Notes: generated from the letters alone by a model not told the origin. Counted from the stretch's first letter, positions 7,528 through 16,334 are shown. The stretch: 48,665 bases of DNA from an uncultured Dorea sp. (GCA_910578865.1 CAJTRM010000023.1:1-48665); one strand, 5' to 3'. A program made the numbers and translations.

Positions 7528-8766
7528 ATGAAAACATTTGAGGAGCTTTATAAGGATTTGCTGGCCAGAAAAATATCTTTAGATGAACCGCTGCCGGAGG
7601 GTTATGATCCGTCACATCTGGATTGTCTGGTACATCCGGAGAAATATGCTCCGGTCCTTCAAGTTAAGGAGTGCGAGAAGTGTGCGTATGACCGTGCCTG
7701 CAAAAACAGCTGTGTGTTTGATGCTATCCGGGAAGGGGAAGATGGAAAGCTTTGGATAGATCCGGAATTGTGTGTGGGATGTGAGGCATGTATCAAAGCA
7801 TGTAAGGATGAGCGGCTTGCTGCGAGCCGGGATGTACTTCCGGCTATGAAGGCAGTCAGGGAGGCGAAGGGAGCTGTGTACATGATGATAGCGCCGGCCT
7901 TTCTCGGTCAGTTTAGTGAGGAGGTGACGCCCGGGAAGCTGAGGACTGCCTTTAAGGCCCTCGGATTTACCGGGATGGTGGAAGTAGCGTTGTTTGCAGA
8001 TATATTGACGCTGAAGGAAGCGCTGGAATTTGACGCTCACATACAGCAGGAAGGGGATTTCCAGCTGACAAGCTGCTGCTGTCCGGTGTGGATTGCGATG
8101 ATCAGAAAGACATTCCATGAATTGATGCCCCACGTGCCGGGGGCAGTATCTCCGATGGTCGCCTGCGGGCGCATGGTAAAAAAGATTCATCCGGGCGCGG
8201 TTACTGTCTTTGCAGGCCCCTGCCTCGCGAAGAAAAAGGAGGCCAGGGAGGAGGACATTAAGGATGCGGTGGACTATGTGTTAACCTTTCAGGAAGTAAA
8301 GGATATATTTGAGGCGGCGGATATTCATCCGGAAGAACTTGCAGAGGCGGCAAAAGAGCATGCGTCTAAGGCGGGAAGGCTTTATGCCAGAACAGGAGGC
8401 GTCAGCCGGGCAGTAGCTGAGATGGTAGCGCAGCTTCGTCCGGATCGGAGCATTGCTGTCCGCGCACGGCATGCAAACGGGACGAAGGAATGCATGAAGA
8501 TGATCAAGGACATTAAGGAAGGAAATACAGAGGCCAATTTCTATGAGGGAATGGGGTGTGTAGGCGGATGCGTCGGCGGTCCGAAGGCCATTCTGGATGT
8601 AGAAGAAGGGACAAAGAATGTGGATCAGTATGCAGAGAACTCGGCATTTCAGACGCCCCTTGAGAACCCATATGTATTGAAGCTGCTGGAAGAGCTTGGT
8701 CTTGAGACAGTGGAAGAACTACTGGAGGATACGCTCCTGACGAGAGATTTTCGGGAAGGAGTATAA
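7528..8766 (+). CDS. [FeFe]-hydrogenase-like iron-sulfur protein, monomeric and motif-variant
   Basis: This 412-residue protein carries two N-terminal [4Fe-4S] sites (C49, C52, C58, C62, and the ferredoxin-type C82, C85, C88, C92) followed by an H-cluster domain. The H-cluster motifs are present but altered: the first reads SCCCPVW at 182-188 (usual TSCCPxW), the second GPCLAKKKE at 230-238 (usual MPCxxKKxE), and the third EGMGCVGGCVGGP at 340-352. The cysteine ligands seem conserved, whereas the methionine of the second motif is replaced by glycine. That is seen in non-bifurcating or putative sensory hydrogenase groups, as I recall. No maturase, HydB/HydC partner, kinase or PAS domain is adjacent. 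A GGAAGGAAAGAGG stretch precedes the ATG. It could be a low-rate or sensory hydrogenase; catalysis cannot be assured. Confidence 0.8.
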   Translation: MKTFEELYKDLLARKISLDEPLPEGYDPSHLDCLVHPEKYAPVLQVKECEKCAYDRACKNSCVFDAIREGEDGKLWIDPELCVGCEACIKACKDERLAASRDVLPAMKAVREAKGAVYMMIAPAFLGQFSEEVTPGKLRTAFKALGFTGMVEVALFADILTLKEALEFDAHIQQEGDFQLTSCCCPVWIAMIRKTFHELMPHVPGAVSPMVACGRMVKKIHPGAVTVFAGPCLAKKKEAREEDIKDAVDYVLTFQEVKDIFEAADIHPEELAEAAKEHASKAGRLYARTGGVSRAVAEMVAQLRPDRSIAVRARHANGTKECMKMIKDIKEGNTEANFYEGMGCVGGCVGGPKAILDVEEGTKNVDQYAENSAFQTPLENPYVLKLLEELGLETVEELLEDTLLTRDFREGV

Positions 8767-8800
8767 GATCAGGAAGGGAACAGATTTATCAGAGACATAT

Positions 8801-8876
8801 CGCAGAAAGCCGCGGATCCCGTGGCAGGAAGTTCTGGTTCGGCCATGGATTCCGCGGCTTTCTGCGGCAAATTTTT
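8801..8876 (+). terminator. Long hairpin terminator after the hydrogenase-like gene
   Basis: An approximately 19-bp stem (8801-8819 with 8847-8866, one bulge) is followed by a run of Ts at 8871-8876. Because it lies between convergent genes it may also serve galT. Confidence 0.75.
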
Positions 8877-8896
8877 TACAAATTGTGTTTCCGAAA

Positions 8897-10387
8897 TTAT
8901 AAGGTTCTGATAAATCTTAAGAATGCTTCACGGCCTTCCGGTGTACATTTGTAAACCCCGGCGTCCTCAAGCACATGGGTAAATACGATTCCGACTTCTT
9001 CCTTCAGGATATCCATAATATTTTCCCGGGTAACAGAATCATACTTCGGCAAAAATTCTTCTACCCAGTCTGCATGTTTTTCTATCTTTTCATTACTTCT
9101 GATATCCTGCCCGTTGATGATATAATCTGCCAGGATCTCAAGTTCTTCCTTCAGCCTTGCAGGAAGGACGGCGAGACCCATAACCTCAATGAGACCGATG
9201 TTTTCTTTTTTAATATGATGGTACTGGGCATGTGGGTGATAGACGCCCAGTGGGTGTTCGTCGGTTGTAATATTATTCCTCAGAGCCAGGTCAAGTTCAT
9301 AGACTTCTCCGACTTTTCTGGCAATCGGAGTAATGGTATTGTGGGGCTCTCCGTCTGTCTCGGCGTAGATAAAAGCATCAGCGTCTGTGTAGCCTCTCCA
9401 GTTTTTCAGTATGTGGTCGGCAAGATCGATCAACCGGGTTTCATCTGTACTCCTGATCCTGAGCACGGAGAGGGGCCATTTCACAATGCCCGCCGTCACA
9501 TCCTCATATCCCGGGACAGATACTTCCTGCTCAATCGGAGCTTTTGCCATTGCAAATGTATAATTCCCTCCCTGGAAATGGTCATGGCTCAGGATAGAGC
9601 CTCCGACGATAGGAAGGTCGGCATTGGAGCCGAGGAAATAATGAGGAAACAGCTTGATAAAGTCAAATAGTTTCCGAAAAGCCGACCGGTCTATTTTCAT
9701 CGGAACGTGTCGGCCGTTAAATACGATACAGTGTTCGTTATAGTATACGTATGGAGAATACTGGAATCCCCACTGACTGCCGTTGATGGTGATGGGAATG
9801 ATTCTGTGGTTCTCCCTGGCAGGATGATTTGCACGGCCCGCATAGCCTTCGTTCTCCATACAGAGCTGACAACTCGGATAAGAGCTTGCCTTTGCATTTT
9901 TTGCCGCAGCAATAGCTTTTGGATCTTTTTCCGGTTTAGAAAGATTGATGGTAATGTCAATCTCTCCGTACGGAGAGCCCACCTTCCATTTCATATCCTT
10001 TTTTACCCGGTAGCGCCGGATATAGTCACTGTTCTGACTGAGTCTGTAATAATAGTCTGTGGCAGCTTCCGGGGAAATGCTGTATTTTTCCTGGAAAACC
10101 TGCTGGATCTGAGCCGGTCTCGGAAGCAGGCAGTTCATGATCTTTGTATCCAGGAGGTCACGGTATACGATGCTGTCCTCAATGATATCCCGTTTCACAG
10201 CCTCATCTAAAAGTGCCTTTAATACCGGCTCTAACTCAATATTGCCCGCCGGAATGTCAGGGTCTTCATAATTGTCCTCATGGAAAATGTCCAGGAGAAG
10301 ATTGGTAGTATAGATACGCTCGCATTCGGGGGTAAGACCGGTTTGGATGCCGTATTCTACTAATTTTTTAATATTTTCGTGCAACAT
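8897..10387 (-). CDS. galT: UDP-glucose--hexose-1-phosphate uridylyltransferase
   Basis: GalT exchanges UDP between UDP-glucose and galactose-1-phosphate in the Leloir pathway. The 496-residue length and sequence fit the Firmicutes (type 2) GalT family, which differs from the shorter E. coli type. Recognisable stretches include the LPRPAQIQQVF and GSILSHDHFQGG regions, the latter with family His residues, and the HPHAQYHH region. I chose the ATG at 10387 because a perfect AGGAGG lies 6 nt upstream; a longer frame from 10447 would need an N-terminal extension absent from the family. It is downstream of galK (gap about 70 nt) in one operon. Confidence 0.93.
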   Translation of the reverse strand: MLHENIKKLVEYGIQTGLTPECERIYTTNLLLDIFHEDNYEDPDIPAGNIELEPVLKALLDEAVKRDIIEDSIVYRDLLDTKIMNCLLPRPAQIQQVFQEKYSISPEAATDYYYRLSQNSDYIRRYRVKKDMKWKVGSPYGEIDITINLSKPEKDPKAIAAAKNAKASSYPSCQLCMENEGYAGRANHPARENHRIIPITINGSQWGFQYSPYVYYNEHCIVFNGRHVPMKIDRSAFRKLFDFIKLFPHYFLGSNADLPIVGGSILSHDHFQGGNYTFAMAKAPIEQEVSVPGYEDVTAGIVKWPLSVLRIRSTDETRLIDLADHILKNWRGYTDADAFIYAETDGEPHNTITPIARKVGEVYELDLALRNNITTDEHPLGVYHPHAQYHHIKKENIGLIEVMGLAVLPARLKEELEILADYIINGQDIRSNEKIEKHADWVEEFLPKYDSVTRENIMDILKEEVGIVFTHVLEDAGVYKCTPEGREAFLRFIRTL

Positions 10388-10457
10388 AATAGTCCTCCTC
10401 ATATGATTTGCGTGTCGGATCATGAATGTCCGAACGCAGGCGGTCAATTGACCGAAT

Positions 10458-11627
10458 CTATCTTAATTTGTGTGCTCCGTCTCCAATGTCCACGACATAG
10501 AATTCTGCACTGTGCCCCACTTTTTTCTGGTAGGCTTTTCCGATGGAGTCAATAAAATCGTCAATAGCTTCATTTTTAACAATGCTTACAGTACAGCCGC
10601 CGAATCCGCCGCCGGTGATCCTGGATCCGAGGACGCCGGGCATTTCCTGTGCAAGATCCACTAAAATATCAATTTCCCCACAGGACACTTCATAGTCGTT
10701 TTTCAGAGATTCGTGGGAGGCATTCATTAACTTGCCGAACAGCTCTGTCTGATTATTTTTCAGGGCTTCCACCGCGCGGATGGTACGCTGGTTCTCATAC
10801 ACAGCATGCTTCGCACGCTTTTGTCTTACAGGATCCTTAATCGCGTCTTTGTGTGCCTCATACTCTTCTTCCGTCAGATCCCCCAGTGTACGGATATCCG
10901 TGACGGATTGAAGTTCCTTTAGAGCAGCTTCACATTCGTTTCGTCGATCATTGTAGGCCGAATCTACCAGACTGTGTTTTACCTTGCTGTTGGTGATGAC
11001 GATTCTCGCATCCGGGAGGCTGACCGGTGCATATTCGTAATTTAACGTATTAGTGTCCAGGAAGATTGCATGATCCTTTTTACCCATGGCACTTGCAAAC
11101 TGATCCATAATGCCGCAGTTACATCCGTTGAAATTATTTTCAGAATCCTGCCCGATCAGGGCAATGTCTGTCATCGTAATTTGGTCGAATCCAAAGGTAT
11201 CCTTCAATATCAGGCCGGTCAGCGTCTCCAGAGAGGCTGAAGAAGACAGGCCGGAACCGTTGGGGATATCTCCGAAGATCAGGATATCCAGACCGTGGGT
11301 CAGTTTGTATCCCCGTTTCTCAAAAGCCCACATGACTCCTTTTGGATAGTTTGTCCAGGAAGCAGACTTGCTTGGAACCAGATCGTCAAGGTCAGATTCG
11401 ATCACTCCGAAAGAACTGAAATTCATAGAATAAAAGCGCAGCCTGCGGTCGTCCCGGTCTCTTACCACAGCATACGTACCAAGCGTCAGTGCACAGGGGA
11501 ATACATGGCCTCCGTTGTAATCGGTATGTTCACCGATCAGGTTGACGCGCCCGGGTGCAAAATAAGCGCGGTATTCATCGCCGCTGCCGTATATTTCCTT
11601 AAATTTCTGAATTGATTTTTCCAGCAT
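10458..11627 (-). CDS. galK: Galactokinase
   Basis: GalK phosphorylates alpha-D-galactose with ATP to galactose-1-phosphate in the cytoplasm. The 389-residue protein shows the galactokinase signature near residues 25-40 (GRVNLIGEHTDYNGG), the GHMP ATP loop (NGSGLSSSASLE, about 120-131) and the C-terminal GGGFGGCTVSI motif. AGGAGG lies upstream of the ATG at 11627. It is the first gene of a galK-galT operon. The divergent AraC regulator across a 134-bp spacer is the likely controller. No galE or galactose transporter lies in the window. Confidence 0.95.
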   Translation of the reverse strand: MLEKSIQKFKEIYGSGDEYRAYFAPGRVNLIGEHTDYNGGHVFPCALTLGTYAVVRDRDDRRLRFYSMNFSSFGVIESDLDDLVPSKSASWTNYPKGVMWAFEKRGYKLTHGLDILIFGDIPNGSGLSSSASLETLTGLILKDTFGFDQITMTDIALIGQDSENNFNGCNCGIMDQFASAMGKKDHAIFLDTNTLNYEYAPVSLPDARIVITNSKVKHSLVDSAYNDRRNECEAALKELQSVTDIRTLGDLTEEEYEAHKDAIKDPVRQKRAKHAVYENQRTIRAVEALKNNQTELFGKLMNASHESLKNDYEVSCGEIDILVDLAQEMPGVLGSRITGGGFGGCTVSIVKNEAIDDFIDSIGKAYQKKVGHSAEFYVVDIGDGAHKLR

Positions 11628-11761
11628 TTTTTCTTCTCCCTCCTACTTTTTCTTCATTTCCCTTGCGGGAAACCTCCCGTTGTTTTATGATTATAATGAT
11701 AGTGAGAATATATTGATCTGGCAATAAGAATATTATAAGAAAATATAAGGATATTGAGAAT
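11628..11761. promoter_or_regulatory. Divergent gal/AraC intergenic region
   Basis: This 134-bp spacer holds the opposing start regions of galK and the AraC-type gene. It contains a small TTTCCC/GGGAAA hairpin (11657-11672) in the galK leader and several TATAAT-like AT-rich hexamers near 11691-11700 and 11730-11740. I cannot define the AraC binding half-sites by eye. Confidence 0.4.
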
Positions 11762-12643
11762 ATGCAGATAAATATAGAAAAAAATCAAAAAGAGATCAAA
11801 GAACACGGAAATTATGCGTTTCCGGTTTATGTATCTGTGGAAAAGATTGAGTCATATGAGCAGGGAGTGTTTTTGTGGCACTGGCATCCGGAGGTGGAAC
11901 TTACCTGGATCGTGTCAGGGGAGATGGAATATCATGTGAATGATCAGAAGTATGATCTTGCGGAAGGAGAAGGGCTGTTCGGGAACAGTAATACACTGCA
12001 TTCGGGATACAGGAAAGCTGACAGGGAATGTACATACCTCTCCATTACTTTCCACCCGCGTTTTCTGTATGGCTATGAGAACAGTATCCTCCAGACGAAA
12101 TACATAGAATTCATTGTAGAAAATGACCAGTGGCCGTCTATGAAGCTGGAAAAGACTGTTGTATGGCATCAGGAGCTGATAAGATGGATGCAGGAAATAT
12201 ACGGAATCTGGAAGGAGAGGCCGGAGGATTATGAAATGCAGATCCATATCCTGCTTATGAAGATCTGGCAGAAGCTGTATCTGTATTTTACAAAGCAGCC
12301 GGAGAAGGAAAAGCCCCGCCGGGAACATATTCAAAGGCTGCGGGATATGGTATCTTACATGGAGGAAAGATACAATCAGGAAATTACTCTTGAGGATGTA
12401 GCGGCCCATGTTAATATATGCAGAAGTGAATGCTGCCGTTTTTTTAAAAAGCATATGAATATGACAATCTTTGAATACCTTATGTTTTTGCGGGTGCAGA
12501 AAAGCCTGCCTTTTCTCAAGGCAGGCGAAAGTGTCACTAAGACTGCGGGGCTGGTGGGCTTTGCAAGTCCTGCGTATTACGGGCAGATCTTTAAGCGGTA
12601 TATGAAATGCACGCCCAAGGAATATCAAAAAGGAAAGATGTAA
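11762..12643 (+). CDS. AraC-family transcriptional regulator
   Basis: This 293-residue protein has an N-terminal cupin-like sensing domain (about residues 20-140, with LWHWHPEVELTWIVSGEMEYHV) and a C-terminal double helix-turn-helix (about 195-290, with TLEDVAAHVNICRSECCRFFKKH and the closing KRYMKCTPKEYQKGKM). This is the usual layout of sugar-responsive AraC activators. It is divergent from galK, so by context it probably activates galK-galT in response to galactose or a galactoside. That ligand is inference. It converges with the ECF S-component gene, with only 17 bp between stops. Confidence 0.9.
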   Translation: MQINIEKNQKEIKEHGNYAFPVYVSVEKIESYEQGVFLWHWHPEVELTWIVSGEMEYHVNDQKYDLAEGEGLFGNSNTLHSGYRKADRECTYLSITFHPRFLYGYENSILQTKYIEFIVENDQWPSMKLEKTVVWHQELIRWMQEIYGIWKERPEDYEMQIHILLMKIWQKLYLYFTKQPEKEKPRREHIQRLRDMVSYMEERYNQEITLEDVAAHVNICRSECCRFFKKHMNMTIFEYLMFLRVQKSLPFLKAGESVTKTAGLVGFASPAYYGQIFKRYMKCTPKEYQKGKM

Positions 12644-12660
12644 AGTATCAAACAATACCG

Positions 12661-13170
12661 CTATCTTTCATGATAGATTTCCGGAAGGCGGTCGAGAGCT
12701 TTTGCGGCAACAAGAAAAATGACTGCACTTCCTGCAGATTGGATTACATTTCCTACAGCAGAAGCGGCGGCAGAAGCGAAAGACCCGAAGATAAGCCCTT
12801 CTGCAAGATAATACCCTGCAATACAGATAGGGGCGGCAAGAAATGGCGCCGCAGCATTGCGGCCGGATAATGCCTTGCCGTTTTGTCTGGTGAACGGTAA
12901 AGTAATCAACATTTTAATAATGATCGTTGCAGGGGCCCACGCGGGTGCGGTCAGAAGATCTGCAAGCCCTCCGCCGATAGCAGCTGCCGCAAGAGCATAA
13001 GGGCGCGGCAGGAGCACTGCGGCAAGATAGATCAGAGCATCCCCGAAATGTACATAGCCTCCGTTTGTCCCATAAGGGATGTGGAAGATATAGGCTGTCA
13101 TAAGTGTGATCATGGCTGCAAACAGGCTGGTGGCAGTCATAAGAGTTACAGGTTTTGTAGTTGCTTTCAT
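12661..13170 (-). CDS. ECF transporter S component, probable vitamin B6 type
   Basis: This 169-residue membrane protein has about five or six hydrophobic segments, the HFGDALIYLAAVLLPRPYAL stretch near residue 41, and a GGGLADLL motif. Size and style are those of ECF S components, which bind a vitamin and dock to a shared EcfA/A'/T energy module that is absent from this window. It overlaps the upstream kinase gene by 4 nt (ATGA), so the two are translationally coupled. The kinase acts on pyridoxal-type substrates, so I infer pyridoxine/pyridoxal uptake (PdxU-like), with trapping by phosphorylation. Other substrates such as a thiazole or pyrimidine are possible. Confidence 0.8.
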   Translation of the reverse strand: MKATTKPVTLMTATSLFAAMITLMTAYIFHIPYGTNGGYVHFGDALIYLAAVLLPRPYALAAAAIGGGLADLLTAPAWAPATIIIKMLITLPFTRQNGKALSGRNAAAPFLAAPICIAGYYLAEGLIFGSFASAAASAVGNVIQSAGSAVIFLVAAKALDRLPEIYHER

Positions 13171-14039
13171 TGTTGTATTCCTCCTCTGTCCAGAATCAGC
13201 ATAGATAAATATTTTTCATAGTTCACTCCGTCATTGCGCGGAACCTGCTCTTTTGTAGAATCTGCAAGGGCGGCTTCCAGAAAATTGCCCGCCATAAGGG
13301 TGATGGACGGGATATCTTCTCCTCTTGCTATCCCGGCTGCAATGCAGGAGGCAAACAGATCTCCGGTTCCGGAATAACTTCCCCCAATATACGGAAAGGC
13401 GAGTAAACTGCTGCCTTCCCTGGAAATGCATAGATTTCCCATTTGCTTTAGCTGATGTTCATCTGTGAACTGTATGCCGGTCACAATTACGTGTGCAGGG
13501 CCCTGGCTGCACAGCTTTTGTCCCAGTTTCAGGATGGTGGAGATCTGCTTCCGGTAGTCGCCGGCCGTTGTCAATGTTTTATAAGATGTATCTGTAAGCA
13601 ATGCAAGCTCGGTGAGGTTCGGCGTGACAATGTCTGCACGGAAAGCCAGTTTTTTCATTTGTTCCAAGAGGCTTGGAGTGAACATATCATAAGTTTTGCC
13701 GTCGTCTCCCAGCACCGGATCTACAAGCAGAAAAGTTTCCGGCGAATCGAAGGTGTCTATAAAATGGAAGATCTGCCGGATCTGCTCTTCGCTCGCAACA
13801 AAGCCTGTGTAGATTCCGTCAAAGGACTGGCCCATGTTCTTCCATTCCCTCCGGAAATGTTCCATTTTTTCAGTATAATCGTCACAATAATAGGCAGGAT
13901 ACCCGGTCTGCGCCGTCAATATGGCGGTGGGGAGCGGACAGGGCTGGACGCCCATTGCAGATATGACGGATATTGCGGCTGTCAGAGAGCATCTTCCCAA
14001 GCCTGATAAATCATTAATTACAGCAATTTTTTTTGTCAT
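13167..14039 (-). CDS. Pyridoxal/pyridoxamine kinase (PdxY-like)
   Basis: This 290-residue ribokinase-fold enzyme would phosphorylate pyridoxal, pyridoxamine or pyridoxine with ATP in the B6 salvage pathway. The N terminus (AVINDLSGLGRCSLTAAISV) and the YGxxP-like region (PTAILTAQTGYPAYY) are characteristic of the PdxY/PdxK group. The GSYSGTGDLFASC motif near residue 220 holds the anion hole and catalytic Asp. It overlaps the S-component gene by 4 nt, and the pair forms an uptake-and-trap module. A hydroxymethylpyrimidine kinase role cannot be fully excluded. Confidence 0.87.
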   Translation of the reverse strand: MTKKIAVINDLSGLGRCSLTAAISVISAMGVQPCPLPTAILTAQTGYPAYYCDDYTEKMEHFRREWKNMGQSFDGIYTGFVASEEQIRQIFHFIDTFDSPETFLLVDPVLGDDGKTYDMFTPSLLEQMKKLAFRADIVTPNLTELALLTDTSYKTLTTAGDYRKQISTILKLGQKLCSQGPAHVIVTGIQFTDEHQLKQMGNLCISREGSSLLAFPYIGGSYSGTGDLFASCIAAGIARGEDIPSITLMAGNFLEAALADSTKEQVPRNDGVNYEKYLSMLILDRGGIQQ

Positions 14040-14153
14040 AGGTTTGATACCGTCCTTAAAGGATAAACATATAGTAACACTAAAGTGGATGTGTTAAAAA
14101 GTCCAGATAATCAATAATTAACCAGACCAGATTGAGAATTTTATTTTTGGGTG

Positions 14154-14182
14154 TTGACAAGCCGGGATAAGTAGGATATAAT
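14154..14182 (+). promoter_or_regulatory. Perfect consensus promoter for tRNA-Arg
   Basis: TTGACA (14154-14159) and TATAAT (14177-14182) are separated by 17 nt, an exact sigma-A consensus match. The tRNA begins 31 nt after the -10 element. Confidence 0.9.
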
Positions 14183-14213
14183 AATTTTTGCTGTGAAGGT
14201 AATAACAGCATAT

Positions 14214-14287
14214 GTGGGCGTAGCTCAGCTGGATAGAGCGTTTGGCTACGGACCAAAAGGTCGGGAGTTCGAATCTTCTCGCCCACG
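14214..14287 (+). tRNA. tRNA-Arg (anticodon ACG)
   Basis: The 74-nt cloverleaf has a GTGGGCG/CGCCCAC acceptor stem, a GCTCAGCTGGATAGAGC D arm, an anticodon loop CTACGGA giving anticodon ACG, and a TTCGAAT T-loop. The adenine at position 34 would be converted to inosine by TadA to read CGU, CGC and CGA. CCA is not encoded. Confidence 0.95.
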
Positions 14288-14290
14288 TAC

Positions 14291-14330
14291 AAGACCCTGT
14301 AAGGAAACTTACAGGGTCTTTTATTAATTT
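14291..14330 (+). terminator. Terminator of tRNA-Arg
   Basis: A perfect 13-bp stem (14291-14303 with 14308-14320) has a GAAA tetraloop and is followed by a T-rich tail. Confidence 0.9.
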
Positions 14331-14401
14331 TTCCTCCTTTTATGCCGAAATATTATTATTAGGATAAAAGGATTTCGGACAAATAGAAGGAGGTGTACGT
14401 G

Positions 14402-15304
14402 ATGAATTTTTTTACATTCCAGTCGTTAAATACATATACGAAAAATATGGAAATGCAGATGAAATGGCAGAAAAAGAAGAACACCGGCGACTTTAAGGCG
14501 GATGGGAGTACGAAGCTGGATCCGGTGAGCCGTCAGGCTGAGGAGATCAGGAAGGCCAATGCCGACGGTTCGGCCAAGATGGCAGGCCAGATTGATATGA
14601 AACTCAACAGCGGCAGAAAGCTTACTGCAGAGGAGATGGAATATCTGCAGAAGCATGATCCTCAGAAATATCAGAAGGTAAAGCAGATCGAAGCCGAACA
14701 GAAGAATTATGAGAATGAGCTTAAGAAATGTAAGACCAAAGATGAGGTACAGCGCGTAAGGATGGCGCACACCGCTTCCTCCTTGAATGCTGTAAACAGT
14801 ATAAAAAATAATCCGGCAATTCCTGAAGAAAAAAAGTTTGAGCTTATTATGTATGAGCATCATAAGAATCAGGCAATTGAGGCAAGTACAGTGGAATTTG
14901 TAGAGAGCGGCAAGTATGCGAAGCTTCCGACGGAGGAGGAGCGGCTGAAGGCCGAGAAGGATCTGAAGGAAGCAAAAGAAGCGGAACTTCAGCCGGAAGA
15001 GTCGGCAGAGGATACGGAACGGACAGAAGATACAGAAGAAGCAGCAGGCGGGGAAGAAAATGCTAAAGCTGACAGCAGTATTGCCCAGAAAGTGGTGGAT
15101 GCAGGTGCAGAGACGCTCCGGCGCACCGAGGCAGAGACAGCAAGACGCAAGGCAATGGCTGCTGTGGATGAGTGTGCGATGACACGCGCCGAGGCCGAAA
15201 CGACGCCGGAGGCAATGAAGGTGAAGCGTGCAAAGGCGGCTGCGGCGTATCAGGCAAATCAGGGAAGTATTCCTGCAAATGCGTTGGATATAACAGTAGA
15301 ATAA
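14402..15304 (+). CDS. Unrecognised charged, coiled-coil-rich protein
   Basis: This 300-residue protein is not one I can assign to a named family. It has no signal peptide and no membrane segment. It starts with an aromatic MNFFTFQSL stretch, then a Lys/Glu-rich mostly helical body (about residues 20-180, including EEIRKANADGSAKMAG and KLTAEEMEYLQKHDPQKYQKVKQ). An acidic low-complexity linker follows (about 185-225), then an Ala/Arg/Glu-rich helix with regular charge spacing. The ATG at 14402 is preceded by GGAGG at 14389-14393. It stands alone between tRNA-Arg and an exporter gene. The EEMEYLQKHDP segment is the kind found in conserved Lachnospiraceae hypothetical proteins. A scaffolding or filament-like role is only a guess from composition. 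Confidence 0.75.
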   Translation: MNFFTFQSLNTYTKNMEMQMKWQKKKNTGDFKADGSTKLDPVSRQAEEIRKANADGSAKMAGQIDMKLNSGRKLTAEEMEYLQKHDPQKYQKVKQIEAEQKNYENELKKCKTKDEVQRVRMAHTASSLNAVNSIKNNPAIPEEKKFELIMYEHHKNQAIEASTVEFVESGKYAKLPTEEERLKAEKDLKEAKEAELQPEESAEDTERTEDTEEAAGGEENAKADSSIAQKVVDAGAETLRRTEAETARRKAMAAVDECAMTRAEAETTPEAMKVKRAKAAAAYQANQGSIPANALDITVE

Positions 15305-15349
15305 GTCGTAAAAGACAGTTACACGGGGCTCGTGTACAGATCTATCAGG

Positions 15350-15405
15350 AGCCGTAGATGTAAATGGATGAAAACCACTTGCATCTGCGGCTTTGACAGG
15401 TTTTT
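15350..15405 (+). terminator. Hairpin terminator after the charged hypothetical protein
   Basis: An imperfect 18-bp stem (15350-15367 with 15375-15392) has a 7-nt loop and is followed at a short distance by TTTTT (15401-15405). Confidence 0.55.
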
Positions 15406-15434
15406 CAGGGAAGTATTTTAAGGAAGGGTTACAG

Positions 15435-16334
15435 ATGAAGAAGAGTATTTATATAAAAGGATTATTTCTGGGGCTGCTTGCAGGTATTTTGTGGGGAATC
15501 ACGGGTCCCCTGGGACAATATCTGTTTGATGAAAAAGGGATTGTACCGGACTGGCTGGTGCCCTGCCGGTTATTCGCGTCCGGGGGCATAATATTGATCG
15601 GCTTGTATGTGAAGAGGAAGAATGATATCTTCAGACTGTGGACGGACAGGAGAGATGCAGTTCATATGGTAATCTACAGCACAGCCGGTATGATGGCTGT
15701 CCAATACAGCTTTTTTATTGCCGTGGAGGCATCCAACGGCGGGACTGCGACTGTGCTGCAATATACCAACCCGGTGATGATCATTCTATATTTTGCACTG
15801 TTTCGGAAGGTACGTCCGTCAGGCAGGGAGGTGTTTGCTGTGCTGCTTGCGCTTGCCGGCATTTTTTTATTGTCTACAAATGGGAATATACATACACTTG
15901 TGATCACACCGAAGGGATTACTGACAGGAATTCTGTGTGCATTTTTCACTTGTCTGTATTCCATGATTCCGGGGAGACTTCTGGAAAAATATGACGCGGT
16001 ACTGGTATGCGGCTGGTCTATGCTGGTAGGCGGGATTGTTCTTGCGTTGTGGAGGCAGCCGTGGAAAAATGGCATAGAAAAGGATTTTCAGGTGTGGTGG
16101 CTGTTCCTGATTCTGGTTTTTGCGGGTACGATCATCCCTTTTATATCGTCTCTGAAAGCTATTCCTCTCATCGGGCCTATGTATGCAAATGTGCTGGCCA
16201 GCGTGGAGCCTGTGGTGGCCTCCCTGATTACATTTCTGGTTCTTGGAACACAGTTCGGGAAACTTGAGATAGTGGGGTTTGTACTGATAATCACGACTAT
16301 TCTTATATTGTCCTGGAAGAAGGAGGAAACATAA
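15435..16334 (+). CDS. EamA/DMT-family transporter
   Basis: This 299-residue protein has ten predicted hydrophobic segments in two five-helix EamA halves. The first opens with GLLAGILWGITGPLGQYLF and the second with KGLLTGILCAFFTCLYSMIPG. DMT proteins export metabolites such as amino acids, or exchange them across the cytoplasmic membrane; the substrate is not visible here. I chose the ATG at 15435 because AGGAAGGG lies just upstream and the preceding residues do not belong to the fold. It ends 77 nt before glycerol kinase, with no evident terminator, so read-through is possible. Confidence 0.88.
   Translation: MKKSIYIKGLFLGLLAGILWGITGPLGQYLFDEKGIVPDWLVPCRLFASGGIILIGLYVKRKNDIFRLWTDRRDAVHMVIYSTAGMMAVQYSFFIAVEASNGGTATVLQYTNPVMIILYFALFRKVRPSGREVFAVLLALAGIFLLSTNGNIHTLVITPKGLLTGILCAFFTCLYSMIPGRLLEKYDAVLVCGWSMLVGGIVLALWRQPWKNGIEKDFQVWWLFLILVFAGTIIPFISSLKAIPLIGPMYANVLASVEPVVASLITFLVLGTQFGKLEIVGFVLIITTILILSWKKEET

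Noticed and set aside
7612..8190. 192-codon minus-strand frame opposite the hydrogenase-like gene.
   Set aside because: It is rich in Cys, His and Arg as expected of a shadow frame and lacks a start region; the plus-strand frame has clear Fe-S motifs.
9707..10210. 167-codon plus-strand frame opposite galT.
   Set aside because: It is a shadow of galT with no ribosome site or recognisable domain.
10388..10447. Twenty extra N-terminal codons for GalT.
   Set aside because: A perfect AGGAGG lies inside the extension, 6 nt before the ATG at 10387.
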